A DNA stretch of 64,000 bases from Mycobacterium sp. URHD0025 (GCF_000426065.1 NZ_AUEQ01000010.1:293668-357667); one strand, 5' to 3'; shown: positions 37,386-46,428, counted from the first letter of the stretch. Notes: generated by a model not told the origin, from the sequence alone. Numbers and translations: made by a program.

Positions 37386-37742
37386 TCAGGCGTCGTCCTG
37401 CTTGTCCATGGACTCACGGATCTGCCGCAAGCGTTCGGCCGCCGCCTTCTGGCGCTTCTCGTACTGCTCCTCGATGGAGCGGCCCTCAGGTGTCTCGGCG
37501 TCCAGTTCGGACGCTCCGAGCGCGGTGCCGTAGCGGGTCTCGATCTTCTCGCGGACCGCGTCGAAGGTCGGCACCCCGGCTGAGGTGTAGCCCGGGTCGG
37601 CCGGCCCGGAAATCGGTCCCGGGACGGGCCCCGGCGAAGAACCCGTGTCCGGAGCCGCGGGAACCACCTCGCCCTCGATGGTGGCGGGCTCCTCGGCTGC
37701 TGCGGATTCTTCGGATCGGTCCGGCTGCGATGGGTCCGTCAT
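37386..37742 (-). CDS. Small mycobacterial hypothetical protein (acidic N-terminus, coiled C-terminus)
   Basis: Protein of 118 residues, MTDPSQPDRSEESAAAEEPATIEGEVV, with a disordered acidic/Pro-rich half and then a conserved-looking helical half: GVPTFDAVREKIETRYGTALGASEL, IEEQYEKRQKAAAERLRQIRESM, probably a coiled coil. No function known to me. ATG 37742 lies 7 nt after TAACGT (complement 37750-37755), fitting a leaderless start. It leads the two-gene unit with the winged-helix protein. Confidence 0.8.
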   Translation of the reverse strand: MTDPSQPDRSEESAAAEEPATIEGEVVPAAPDTGSSPGPVPGPISGPADPGYTSAGVPTFDAVREKIETRYGTALGASELDAETPEGRSIEEQYEKRQKAAAERLRQIRESMDKQDDA

Positions 37743-37859
37743 GCACCTCACGTTACCTGCGGGAACCGACGTTTCTTGGGATCGGTAGCGCATCGGCCCG
37801 CCAAGACTTCAGGACACGACGGAGCCATCGGGGCAACGCGAAACGAAGGGGAACATCCA

Positions 37860-38354
37860 ATGACCATCAATCGAGTTATCGCAGGCGCCATGGGACTGCT
37901 CGCGACCGGCGCGGTGCTGGTCGGCTGCTCGAACGACAAGCCGGCCGACAAGCCCGCGGACAAGCCGGCCGCGGCCGAGACCAAGGTCAGCTCCGGGGCC
38001 AACACCCAGGTGAAGGTCGATGGGTCTGACCTGGCGGGCCTCGACCTGAATTCGGTCACCTGTGTGAAGCAGGGCGGCAAGATCAACGTGGCCAGCGCCG
38101 CGATCGGTGGTCAACAGGGCCTGGGTGTGGTGATGACCGACGAGGCGACTCCGAAGGTCGAATCCCTGGGTCTGGTGTACGACGGAAGCGCACTGGCCGT
38201 GAGTGAGGGCATGGGCGTCAAGGTCGGCTCTGCCGAGGTCAAGGTCGACGGCGACACCTACACCATCACCGGTGAGGCGTCGGGCGCCGACATGAAGAAC
38301 CCGATGGCCGGGATGATCAACAAGCCGTTCACCATCACGGTGTCGTGCAGCTGA
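37860..38354 (+). CDS. Lipoprotein of the LpqH (19-kDa antigen) family
   Basis: Protein of 164 residues. The signal peptide ends in the lipobox AVLVGCS, so Cys22 would be lipidated at the outer face. A Lys/Pro/Asp linker (DKPADKPADKPAAAE) leads to the LpqH-type domain: VKVDGSDLAG..VTCVKQGGKINVASAAIG and the closing PFTITVSCS, whose two Cys probably form a disulfide. Several LpqH paralogues exist per genome and many are TLR2 agonists in pathogens. ATG 37860 follows GAAGGGGAA. Confidence 0.9.
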   Translation: MTINRVIAGAMGLLATGAVLVGCSNDKPADKPADKPAAAETKVSSGANTQVKVDGSDLAGLDLNSVTCVKQGGKINVASAAIGGQQGLGVVMTDEATPKVESLGLVYDGSALAVSEGMGVKVGSAEVKVDGDTYTITGEASGADMKNPMAGMINKPFTITVSCS

Positions 38355-38414
38355 TCTCCCGACATGGCGGGTGTGCCCGGCAGACCATTTGCCGGGTGCA
38401 CCCGCCGCTTTCGT

Positions 38415-38420
38415 TATGGT
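38415..38420 (+). promoter_or_regulatory. Leaderless -10 of the TPR/CHAT operon
   Basis: TATGGT lies 6 nt before GTG 38427, and no Shine-Dalgarno precedes that codon. It sets the start of the TPR gene against the upstream in-frame codon at 38364. Confidence 0.6.
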
Positions 38421-38426
38421 GCACGG

Positions 38427-40175
38427 GTGACCATCGTCGGCGATCTCGACCGCGCCCGTCAGCTGGCGCTGGCTGCCGACGAGGTTGCCGCCCGCGATCT
38501 GCTGGTGTCGCTCCTGCCCCTGATCGAGCAGGCCGACCGTGACGACTACGCGCTCGAGGTGTTCGCCCAACTCGGTGAGATCTATCTGGTACGCACCGCG
38601 TATGAGGGTGTGGTGGAGAGTATTTCCCGTATCCGCGATTGTCTGGCGATCTACGACTCGATCCGATCGGGACAACGGCCCGACCTCGCCGCACAGGCCA
38701 CCATGTCCGATTTCGAGATCGATCACATGGTCTGCCGCTACACACGCCGGGTCGAGTTCCTCGAAGTCGGACTGGCTGCCGCTCGGGGCGATCACGACGG
38801 CGCCGCAGCACATCTGGAGACCCTGACCGAAGTTGCCGGGGACTTCGACGATTTGCGGACCGAACATCGCAACCTGATCTGCCACACCAAGATTCTGATT
38901 GCGAGCAGCCTGTGCGACGACGACCTCTATGCCGCATCGGTGCCGGTGTGGGCCGAGGTGCTCGACGTCCTCGAGAACCGCGCTGCGCCCAACACCGAGG
39001 ATGCCGAGACCGATCACCTCTTCGTCACCGGAGCGCTCGGCTACGGTCGGTTCTGCATCGAGTCCGGTCGCCTCGACGAGGCCGAACCATGGTTACGCCG
39101 GGCCGGTGCCCGGGCACAGGCCCGTGATTGGGGACTGGCCACCGCCCGCGCCCAGCTCGAGCGGGGGGCCGCGGCCTGGTCGGCCGGTCAGTACTCCGAA
39201 ACCCAGGACCTGGTGACCGAGGCCTACCCGGTGATCGCCGAGCATGCCCGCGCCCATGACGTATCCCGGAGCTGGCTGTACTTCGGACTGATCCGGGTGG
39301 GCCTGGGGAGGTTGCGGGAGGCCGACGAATGCTGGGAGCACGCCGAGCGGCATTGGCGCGAAATTGAGCGACCCTTGCATATTCACCGAATTCTGTTGCA
39401 ACGGAGTTGGATAGCTCTGTTCCGCGGCGCCTTCGATGAGGCAATCGCGATGGTGGACGAGGCCAGGGACCTGCTGGATGCCTCGCCGCGACGCAGTTGG
39501 TTGCAGTACGCCCGGCTGGATGCGCACCTCGGCAACATCTGGCGCGCCGACGCACTCGTCGAGATGGGTTTCGACGGCGTCGGGGAACCGGGTCAGGACT
39601 GGAGCCAGGTCGAAGCCCGACATGCGGCGGGAGTCGGTGTGGTCGATTGTGCGCCGGGCACACCGGAGTACCGCCGGGCGATGGTCAAGCTGGACCGGGC
39701 CGCCGACCTGAAGGTCCCGGCCGCATTGGCAGTCGACTCGGTGCGCTACACGATCACCGACGCGGGGGCCAGGGCCCGGTGGGCCAACAGCGTTGCGGCT
39801 CCCTTGATGGCGGGAGCGTTCGCGGTGGCCTGGGAATCGGACAATACCGAGCTGACGTGTGAGCTGATCGAATACCACAGCGCACGAGGAACGTTCAGCA
39901 CAGATCGAGCGGATGAGCCGAGTACGGCCGCCGAATGGACCGAAACCGCCACGGCGGCCGTACCGGTCGAGGCCGAGCTCGCACCGCAACTCGCCGTCGC
40001 GGCCGCTGCGGCCCCAGTCGGTGGTCAAGGCGCACTGACCAGGCTCGGCCCACTGCCTCCGCTGAGGATCGACCCCAGTTCGGGTCCGATATTGAGCCAC
40101 TACCGAGAGCTGGCACAGCAACGGTACGGCCGGGACGTCACCGCGCCGGGCGCGGAATGGACGACGTGGCCGTGA
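38427..40175 (+). CDS. TPR-repeat protein paired with CHAT protease
   Basis: Protein of 582 residues, mostly helical with tandem tetratricopeptide-like pairs: ALEVFAQLGEIYLVRTAYEGVVESIS, YGRFCIESGRLDEAEPWLRRAGARAQA, YFGLIRVGLGRLREADECWEHAERHW, SWIALFRGAFDEAIAMVDEARDLLD. The tail is Ala/Pro-rich with a short helix (SHYRELAQQRYG). No signal peptide or membrane span. It shares a 4-bp GTGA overlap with the CHAT gene, and TPR-CHAT partnerships are a recurring prokaryotic theme in which the repeats sense or present the substrate. I infer it is sensor, regulator or substrate of the protease. Confidence 0.8.
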   Translation: MTIVGDLDRARQLALAADEVAARDLLVSLLPLIEQADRDDYALEVFAQLGEIYLVRTAYEGVVESISRIRDCLAIYDSIRSGQRPDLAAQATMSDFEIDHMVCRYTRRVEFLEVGLAAARGDHDGAAAHLETLTEVAGDFDDLRTEHRNLICHTKILIASSLCDDDLYAASVPVWAEVLDVLENRAAPNTEDAETDHLFVTGALGYGRFCIESGRLDEAEPWLRRAGARAQARDWGLATARAQLERGAAAWSAGQYSETQDLVTEAYPVIAEHARAHDVSRSWLYFGLIRVGLGRLREADECWEHAERHWREIERPLHIHRILLQRSWIALFRGAFDEAIAMVDEARDLLDASPRRSWLQYARLDAHLGNIWRADALVEMGFDGVGEPGQDWSQVEARHAAGVGVVDCAPGTPEYRRAMVKLDRAADLKVPAALAVDSVRYTITDAGARARWANSVAAPLMAGAFAVAWESDNTELTCELIEYHSARGTFSTDRADEPSTAAEWTETATAAVPVEAELAPQLAVAAAAAPVGGQGALTRLGPLPPLRIDPSSGPILSHYRELAQQRYGRDVTAPGAEWTTWP

Positions 40176-41380
40176 CGCAAACTCTGGTGATGCGGTTCGC
40201 CGACGTCGGCATCGCGACCTACGTCAGCCTACGAGTGGTCGGCGCGCCGGAACGGTCGGTCACCTGGGTGATAGAGGAACCGCACATGCAGGCGGTGGAG
40301 GCCGCCCTCAACCCGGCGCTGCCCGATCCGATGGACACCGAAACACCGGCTCAGGCAATCGAACGGGCAGTCACCACAGGCGCATTCGCCACCCCGGACA
40401 CCGAACTCGAATTGGCCCGGCTACTCGGCTCGCACCTGATCGGGATCGACGGCTGGCAGCTGCTGGCCGATTGCGTCGCCGACATCCGGCCGGTGCTGTT
40501 CGTGACGCCGAGCCCGCGGCTGGGCCGCGTGCCGTGGGGGCAGGTGGCGATGCCCGGCGCCGACGGCTTCCGATTGATGGAGTTGGCCGACGTGCTGATG
40601 TCCGCGCCGCCCAACATCGTTCACGCCCCGCGCAGCCCGGCCCGCTGGCAGGACCGCGCAGATCGCCCACCGGTATTGGTGCTCGACCCCCGGATCCCCG
40701 GGCAGCGGCCGGATTCGGCTCTCGGCTCGGTGCTGGGCCGCCCCTCGCCGCAGACGCCGCTGTCGGAGCACTTCGGTGACCTGGTGACCGATCACGCCGT
40801 CCTGCCGCAGGTCGACGAGGCCGTCGAGCTGTTCCGTCGTACCGACACCGACCGGCGCTGGTTGGCCGATGCCTGTGCACAGGACCCGAGCCGGCTGCTC
40901 TACGTAGGGCATGCCAGTGCCGCCGACGATGCCGCCGGGTACGCCGATCGTGCGGCCCTGCACCTGGCCGAAGACCGGCCGCTCAGCGCGGGGGAGATGA
41001 TCGCGGCGCAGCTTCCGATCCCGCCGCGAGTCGCGCTGCTGGCGTGCGCATCTGGCGGTGACTACCGGTTCGACGAAGCGGCCGGATTGGTCGCGGCGAT
41101 GATTCTGGGCGGCGCTCAGGCGGTGACGGCGACCTTGTGGTCGCTGCCGACGACTGCCGGATTCCGCCAGTTCAGCCCGGCGGGCGCGGGTGCGGGCCAA
41201 GCAGATCCCATGGCGGACACCATCATCGGCGTCGATCTGGCGCATCGCGCCGCCGATGCGGGGCTGGCGGTGAACCGCTGGCAGCGGGCCACGATGCGCC
41301 GATGGCGGGAAGGCGACCGGACCGCCACCCCGCTGCATTGGGCGGCGCTGGCCACCTTCACCGTTGACGGCGCCCGCTGA
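40172..41380 (+). CDS. CHAT domain (caspase-like) cysteine protease
   Basis: Protein of 402 residues. The C-terminal 240 are a CHAT domain: VPWGQVAMPG after a beta strand, SRLLYVGHASAAD with the catalytic His, and RVALLACASGGDYRFDEAAGLVAAMILGGAQAVTATLWSLP with the catalytic Cys. The N-terminal 100 residues are a separate domain. CHAT proteases belong to clan CD with caspases and separase, and known bacterial ones are activated effectors. I chose GTG 40172 for the GTGA overlap with the TPR stop; ATG 40157 and GTG 40166 are alternatives. No inhibitor domain is visible. Confidence 0.85.
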   Translation: MTQTLVMRFADVGIATYVSLRVVGAPERSVTWVIEEPHMQAVEAALNPALPDPMDTETPAQAIERAVTTGAFATPDTELELARLLGSHLIGIDGWQLLADCVADIRPVLFVTPSPRLGRVPWGQVAMPGADGFRLMELADVLMSAPPNIVHAPRSPARWQDRADRPPVLVLDPRIPGQRPDSALGSVLGRPSPQTPLSEHFGDLVTDHAVLPQVDEAVELFRRTDTDRRWLADACAQDPSRLLYVGHASAADDAAGYADRAALHLAEDRPLSAGEMIAAQLPIPPRVALLACASGGDYRFDEAAGLVAAMILGGAQAVTATLWSLPTTAGFRQFSPAGAGAGQADPMADTIIGVDLAHRAADAGLAVNRWQRATMRRWREGDRTATPLHWAALATFTVDGAR

Positions 41381-41381
41381 G

Positions 41382-41825
41382 TCAGGCCGGGGACACGCAG
41401 ACCGCGACTGTGCTCTCGTCACCGGGCCGGTAGTAGGTGTCGATCACGTTGCCGGGTGACACTTTCGCCAGTGCCGTCGCCGGGACCAGCGCGCGCTGGC
41501 GTACCGGGAACTGACCTCCGCCGCGACGGCTGACCATCAGGTCGAGTTCCACCTCGCGATAGTCCTCACGAATCGCGCCGGTGGCGCGCATCCCCGTGAT
41601 GATGCCGCGTGACCGGGTTCCGGTCCGGATCAGCGCGACCTGAGCCCCGGTCAGCAATCCCTTGCGGACCAGCATGTGATCGAATTCGGCCACCAGTTCG
41701 CCGAGGGTGACCAGGCGCTCGTCGGCCTCATCGTTCGGTCCGGGGCGTCTCGCCCGACGGGCGGCGGTCATGGCGGCGCCGGCGCCCAACAGGCACAGGA
41801 CGGTGAAGAGCACGGCGTCGGTCAT
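41382..41825 (-). CDS. Membrane-anchored hypothetical protein
   Basis: Protein of 147 residues with one N-terminal hydrophobic segment (AVLFTVLCLLGAGAAMTAARRARR) and a soluble domain: LGELVAEFDHMLVRKGLLTGAQVALIRTGTRSRGIITGMRATG, then REVELDLMVSRRGGGQFPVRQRALVP. The latter resembles small beta domains of actinobacterial membrane proteins; no named family. It is antisense inside the CHAT block, convergent with the protease gene (1 bp gap) and divergent from the 447-aa gene. ATG 41825 chosen; the longer frame to 42242 is antisense to a real gene. Confidence 0.65.
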   Translation of the reverse strand: MTDAVLFTVLCLLGAGAAMTAARRARRPGPNDEADERLVTLGELVAEFDHMLVRKGLLTGAQVALIRTGTRSRGIITGMRATGAIREDYREVELDLMVSRRGGGQFPVRQRALVPATALAKVSPGNVIDTYYRPGDESTVAVCVSPA

Positions 41826-41873
41826 GTTCCCAGGGTCCGGCCGGGTGACCGCTACCGAACCCAACTTCGGCTC

Positions 41874-41879
41874 TATCCT
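41874..41879 (+). promoter_or_regulatory. Leaderless -10 of the 447-aa gene
   Basis: TATCCT lies 7 nt before GTG 41887. GTG 41881 is only 1 nt from the box and is therefore an unlikely start. Confidence 0.55.
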
Positions 41880-41886
41880 GGTGCCG

Positions 41887-43230
41887 GTGAGCATCGGGTC
41901 CGATACAGCCGGCGCCGAGGCCGGTGCCAAAGCGGGCGCGACGCCGGCGGCGCAACCGCGCCGCGCCGTGATCGACCGGGCGTGGCGCGCCCTCGGCCCC
42001 GGCGTCGAGGTGTTCAGCGGCGGCGATGGGGGGCCGCTACGCCGGACGGTCAAACGGATCATCGACCCGCTGGTGCTCAGGCTGCGCAGCAACACACACT
42101 TCTCGGCGCCGGTCCTGGCCCCCGACGTGGCGGCCGAGCTGCACGAGCAGATGGCCCGCAGCGCGCCACACCTGCGTGCCGCCGCGGCCTGGTTCATCGA
42201 ACTCAAACAGCAGCGCCGGCGGCTGCGCATCACGACCGGCAATGCCCAGGAGCTCTACTTTCCGGCATGTTTCGAGCTGGCGGTGACGCGGGGCGCCCCG
42301 GCCTCCGATCGGGCCGAGGTCGCGGCGGAGGTGCTGGCCGAGCTGCACGGAGGCCGGGACCGCACGGCGGTGGAGGCGCTCACCGCGTATGTGTCCGAGC
42401 CGCAGGTCGTCGATCGGTTGGGCCGCCAACTCGAGCGCAGCTGGGATGACGTCGTCGCATCCGACGCGATCACCGGCCCGTTCTTCGCCGGTCTGGTCAC
42501 AGTGCTGGGACCGGCCGAGAGTCACCGCGCCGAGGCGGCCCGGCAGCGCGTGTGGTCGGCCCTGGTGGCCGACGCGACCCCGTACAACCTCGGTGCCCTG
42601 GCGCGCCGGGCCGAGGCCGGGCTGCCATGGTCGCTCGTCGACATCGGCCTGAGTTCGGTACTGCCACAACCAGCTCCGGCGATCAGCGGTCCAGGGGCGG
42701 GGGACCGCCCGCTGGACCGCAGCGTGGTGGACCGGGTGCGGGCGACATTGCGCCGGGCGCTGGACCGCGATGAACTGCCCGATCTGCCGCTGCTGTGCGC
42801 CGAGGAGGTGGACAGGGCGTGCGCGCCGTGGGGGTTGCTCGGCGAGGACAAGCAGGCCGGGCTTCTCGCCGGCATCGAGGTGGCCACCGACCTGCACCCG
42901 CTCGATGCGACGGCGTCGGGACGCTACCAGTTGTCGGCACGCATCCAGGCCCGGCTGGCCAAGGAGGCGTACGTGCTGCATGCCCGCCGGTATCTGGCGG
43001 CAGGCACGGCGGTGCATCCGCGCCAGCGACAGATCATCGATGATCTCGGCGTGTTCGCCCGGCCTTATCTGAGCCGGCTGTGGGCGCGGTTGCACGGCCG
43101 CGACGTGTGGCAGGAGTCCTGCGCGGATGTCGATGACCTGCGGTCGCTGCTGGAAGGGGTGGCCCGGTCAGTCAGTCTGGATCACCGGCAGCGGATCAAG
43201 GCCATGCTGGAAGTGCAGGTGGCACAGTGA
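41887..43230 (+). CDS. Unknown helical protein of the CHAT block
   Basis: Protein of 447 residues; I recognise no family. An Ala/Gly-rich N-terminus leads to a mostly helical body with many Arg/Glu/Leu: RLRSNTHFSAPVLAPDVAAELHEQMARSAPHLRAAAAWFIELK, and late IQARLAKEAYVLHARRYLAAG and DDLRSLLEGVARSVSLDHRQRIKAML. No membrane span, signal peptide or nucleotide motif. Start GTG 41887 rests on the leaderless -10. The stop shares a GTGA overlap with the 367-aa gene, so the two are co-translated and probably form a complex. Confidence 0.7.
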   Translation: MSIGSDTAGAEAGAKAGATPAAQPRRAVIDRAWRALGPGVEVFSGGDGGPLRRTVKRIIDPLVLRLRSNTHFSAPVLAPDVAAELHEQMARSAPHLRAAAAWFIELKQQRRRLRITTGNAQELYFPACFELAVTRGAPASDRAEVAAEVLAELHGGRDRTAVEALTAYVSEPQVVDRLGRQLERSWDDVVASDAITGPFFAGLVTVLGPAESHRAEAARQRVWSALVADATPYNLGALARRAEAGLPWSLVDIGLSSVLPQPAPAISGPGAGDRPLDRSVVDRVRATLRRALDRDELPDLPLLCAEEVDRACAPWGLLGEDKQAGLLAGIEVATDLHPLDATASGRYQLSARIQARLAKEAYVLHARRYLAAGTAVHPRQRQIIDDLGVFARPYLSRLWARLHGRDVWQESCADVDDLRSLLEGVARSVSLDHRQRIKAMLEVQVAQ

Positions 43231-44330
43231 AATTGGGAGCTGAGTCCGGGTTGTGGAGTACGGGCCCGCTCGTCACCGGGCCACCGTTGCTGGCGGTGCT
43301 GGAGGTCAGCGGCGCCGTGCTGTCGTGGACGGTTGACGGCGACGCCGAGCCGGCGATCACCTTCACCGATCCGGAACGCGCGGACTGGCTGTGGCGGCTG
43401 CTCGGCGAGTCCGGCCATGTCGCGGTTCTGGACGCGCTGCGCCACCGCGAGCCGGGAGAGCCGCTCGACGTTCCAGGTGTGGACCTGCTGCCTGGCCCGA
43501 CGGATACGTTGCGTCGTCTGGCGATCGGACACTGGCTACGACGGTGGTGGCCGGCCAGCGACCGGGACGGTATCGCGGCGCTGGAGCGTCCCGTGCTCGA
43601 TGCGGAAGTCGCGCTGTTGACCGTGGCCGTCGACGACTTCTTCACCGACGAGACCCTCGATTCCGATGTGGCAGGCCTGCTGTCACCTCATCTGGAAGCG
43701 CTCAATTCGCTTGCCGGGCAAGGTGATCCGAGGGTCGCCGAACTGGTGAGGCGATGCCGGGAAGTGGCCGGCGACATCGGTGTGGACTGGCCGGAACGTG
43801 TCAGCGCGGCGCCACGGCGTCAGGACTACGCCCTGGCCGCCGGGACCGGTGGATCGAACGCGGCCGGCTTGATCGCCGGCGGGACGGCGAGCGTGAACTG
43901 GTCGGCGGTACCGCCAGGGGTGTTCGATGCTGCCGAGGACACCGTCGAGTGGTCGGTCACCGCAGCCGATGAGGGAACGGATGCGGCGGTGCAGGTCGCA
44001 CTCGCAGGTCCGGATTCACCGTCGGGCATCGAGGTGGAAGTGCACGGCGGCGGCTGCGGCGGCTCCGGTGCCCTCGACGCCACGGGCCGCGCCGTACTGC
44101 CCTTGCGTGATCCAGATGGCATGCCGCTCAGCGAAACCCGGGCGTGGAACCTGGATTGGTCACACACCACGGTGCGGGTCGGCGCCGTCGGAGTTGCCGA
44201 GTCCGCGACGGACCGGGACCGGGTGCGTGCGTTCGCGCGGTCCCGGTTGGCCGCGGCATCCAATTCGCGGCTCGCCGGGGCGGCCGATGCGTTCCTCGCC
44301 GAGATACTCGCGGCCGAATCCGACTACTGA
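43227..44330 (+). CDS. Unknown two-part protein of the CHAT block
   Basis: Protein of 367 residues; no family recognised. The first 190 residues are mixed alpha/beta with several Trp (ERADWLWRLLGESG, LAIGHWLRRWWPAS). After a Gly/Ala linker the last 170 look beta-rich and immunoglobulin-like: SVNWSAVPPGVFDAAEDTVEWSVTAADEGTDAAVQVAL, EVEVHGGGCGGSGALDATGRAVLPL, WNLDWSHTTVRVG, then a C-terminal helix. Starts on GTG within the previous stop. Together with the 447-aa protein it may be the companion pair of the CHAT protease. Confidence 0.7.
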   Translation: MKLGAESGLWSTGPLVTGPPLLAVLEVSGAVLSWTVDGDAEPAITFTDPERADWLWRLLGESGHVAVLDALRHREPGEPLDVPGVDLLPGPTDTLRRLAIGHWLRRWWPASDRDGIAALERPVLDAEVALLTVAVDDFFTDETLDSDVAGLLSPHLEALNSLAGQGDPRVAELVRRCREVAGDIGVDWPERVSAAPRRQDYALAAGTGGSNAAGLIAGGTASVNWSAVPPGVFDAAEDTVEWSVTAADEGTDAAVQVALAGPDSPSGIEVEVHGGGCGGSGALDATGRAVLPLRDPDGMPLSETRAWNLDWSHTTVRVGAVGVAESATDRDRVRAFARSRLAAASNSRLAGAADAFLAEILAAESDY

Positions 44331-44431
44331 ACAGAGCTGCCAGGAAACTCCGTTGCCAATTCCTCCGGCAGCAACGAAGAATCGGGCAGCAAGCGCGTCG
44401 CCGACGCCCGTGGAACATGGGAGGGGTTCGA

Positions 44432-44968
44432 ATGAGCGATGTAGTCATCGTGTCCGGTTCCCCGGGTTCTGGGAAAACGACGATCGCGCGAAAGCTGGCT
44501 CTTCGGTACGCCCGCGCGGTGCACCTGCACACAGACGATTTCTGGCATGCCATCGTCAGCGGTGCGATCCCTCCTTATCTGCCGGAATCCGATTCGCAGA
44601 ACCAGACCGTTGTCGGTGTGGTCGCAGCCGCGGCCTTCGGCTACGCGGCAGGGGGCTACACGACCATCGTCGACGGGATCGTCGGACCGTGGATGCTGCA
44701 CCACTACCGGCGGGTCAGCCGTCAGCACCCTGACATCACGGTCCACTACGTGGTCCTTCGTCCTGACCGCCGCACCGCCCTCAAGCGTGCTCAGGAGCGC
44801 ACAGAACCAGGAGTGCTCACCGACGAACAGCCGATACTGGCCCTCTGGGACCAATTCTTCGATCTGGGCCCCTACGCGCCGAATGTGATCGACACCACCG
44901 ACCTCGACATCTCCGAAACCGTCGAAGCCGTTCACCGAGCAGTCGGCGCAGGGACGCATACGATCTGA
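44432..44968 (+). CDS. P-loop kinase/phosphotransferase (AAA_33 type)
   Basis: Protein of 178 residues. Walker A VSGSPGSGKTTIARKLA at residues 7-23, LHTDDFWHAI, DGIVGPW and the lid VVLRPDRRTALKRAQERT. This pattern fits small-molecule or polynucleotide kinases such as gluconate-kinase-like and chloramphenicol-phosphotransferase-like proteins. GAGGGG about 6 nt before ATG 44432. It follows the CHAT block by 101 bp with its own ribosome site, so membership of that system is doubtful. Confidence 0.75.
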   Translation: MSDVVIVSGSPGSGKTTIARKLALRYARAVHLHTDDFWHAIVSGAIPPYLPESDSQNQTVVGVVAAAAFGYAAGGYTTIVDGIVGPWMLHHYRRVSRQHPDITVHYVVLRPDRRTALKRAQERTEPGVLTDEQPILALWDQFFDLGPYAPNVIDTTDLDISETVEAVHRAVGAGTHTI

Positions 44969-44969
44969 G

Positions 44970-45016
44970 CGGGTCGATGGGTCAAGCCGTACACGGGTTT
45001 TCGTGTACTGGACCCG
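44970..45016. terminator. Bidirectional hairpin between convergent genes
   Basis: Inner arms GTACACG (44989-44995) and CGTGTAC (45002-45008) enclose GGTTTT. Outer arms CGGGTC (44970-44975) and GACCCG (45011-45016) can extend the structure. It lies between the kinase and esterase stops. Confidence 0.65.
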
Positions 45017-45019
45017 TCG

Positions 45020-46381
45020 CTATTTGGCGGCGGTCTGGATGAAGGCCGGCGAGGTCGATGACTGTGGCAGGCCGATCGGGGGCGACTGCGGGGTGCCGAT
45101 GACGCCGGACAGCCAGGGCAGGGCCGAGGAGAACGCGTGGCTCGCGAACGGCCAGTCGTGGGTGCCCTGCTGGGTCACCACGGCACAGGCGATGCCGTTC
45201 TTCGACCCGAGCGCGCACAGCGCGTTGGCCGCCTTGGCCTGATCGTTGGCGCGGCCCGCGGGCTTGCCCGCCGTCGACGTGTCGTTGACGTCGAACCAGC
45301 CGGCCATCTGCTCGTACTGGCCGTGGCGGTTGATCACGGTGGTGGGGTCGAAGGCATCCCACGCCGCGGCGTTCCCGCCGAACAGCCGGTCGATGGTCTG
45401 CGCCTTGGTGCCCGAGTTGGGGCCGATGTCACCAGCGATATCCACGAACGCACTGAACAACTCGGGGTGCATGACGGCCAGATCCACCGCGCAGGTGCCG
45501 CCCATGGACCAGCCGACGATGCCCCAGCCGGCCGCGGTCGGCTTGACGCCGTAATGGCTGTTCATATAGGGCACAACATCTTTGGTGAGGTGGTCGGCCG
45601 AATTCCCGCGCTTGCCGTTGACGCACTCGGTGTCATTGTTGAAGGTTCCGCCCGGATCGGCGAAGACCAGCACCGGCGCGTAACCGTGGTGGGCCGCGGC
45701 GAAGTCGTCCATCGTCTTGACCACGTTGCCCGCCCGCATCCAGTCGGCCGGAGTGTTGAATTCTCCGCCGATCATCATCACGGTCGGCAACTGTGGCGGG
45801 GGATTGGCGGCGAACCAGGCCGGCGGCAGGTACACGTACTCACCACGGTGCCGGAAACCGGAGGCGGTGTTGGGAATGTCGACCGCGACCACGCTGCCCT
45901 TGGCGGGGATGGCGCCTTGACGTTGCATCGCGGCGACGGTGACCTGATCGGTCTGGTCGGGTAGGGGACCGGCGGTCAGCTGGTTCCACGCGGTCTGTAC
46001 CCAGGGGAAGTAACCCACCCAGAGGTTCAGCGCCAGGGCCGTGCACAGCAGGGTCAGCGGTACCGCCATGACCGCGGTCCCGCGCCGCCACCACCGGCTG
46101 CCGCGCCAGCCGGCGACCAGGACCACCAGCGCCACACCGGACAGTGCGATCCACACCCACAGTGACCGGGGCGCCGGGTTGCCCGCCAGCCCCTCGGACT
46201 CGATGTACCAGTTGGTGCCGGCAACCAGGATGCCGCCCACCGCAGCTGCCAGCGGCAGCCAGATGAGCGCCCAGCGACGGGTCCGCCAGCCGATTGCGGC
46301 GATCAGTACCACGGCGGTGATGACTTGAACGCTGGTCGGAACCCAGCCGTGCATCAAGGACAGGTGGTGGGTGAACGTCAC
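45020..46381 (-). CDS. Membrane-anchored esterase (Rv1639c-like)
   Basis: Protein of 453 residues. About four N-terminal helices (VQVITAVVLIAAIGW, WALIWLPLAAAVGGILVAG, LWVWIALSGVALVVLVAGW, VPLTLLCTALALNLWVG) are followed by an extracytoplasmic alpha/beta-hydrolase domain of the esterase D/antigen 85 type: LPTVMMIGGEFNTPADW, the nucleophile elbow GWSMGGTCA, VDIAGDIGPN and a late His in GTHDWPFASHAF. It may act on cell-envelope esters or mycolates. GTG 46381 is the first in-frame start after an incoherent stretch. It lies 47 bp after lysX on the same strand, and the pairing matches Rv1639c-Rv1640c. Confidence 0.85.
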   Translation of the reverse strand: MTFTHHLSLMHGWVPTSVQVITAVVLIAAIGWRTRRWALIWLPLAAAVGGILVAGTNWYIESEGLAGNPAPRSLWVWIALSGVALVVLVAGWRGSRWWRRGTAVMAVPLTLLCTALALNLWVGYFPWVQTAWNQLTAGPLPDQTDQVTVAAMQRQGAIPAKGSVVAVDIPNTASGFRHRGEYVYLPPAWFAANPPPQLPTVMMIGGEFNTPADWMRAGNVVKTMDDFAAAHHGYAPVLVFADPGGTFNNDTECVNGKRGNSADHLTKDVVPYMNSHYGVKPTAAGWGIVGWSMGGTCAVDLAVMHPELFSAFVDIAGDIGPNSGTKAQTIDRLFGGNAAAWDAFDPTTVINRHGQYEQMAGWFDVNDTSTAGKPAGRANDQAKAANALCALGSKNGIACAVVTQQGTHDWPFASHAFSSALPWLSGVIGTPQSPPIGLPQSSTSPAFIQTAAK

Positions 46382-46428
46382 ACTGACATCGTCGCCGCCG
46401 AATCTTGGGATCGGCTGTGAGACGCCTG

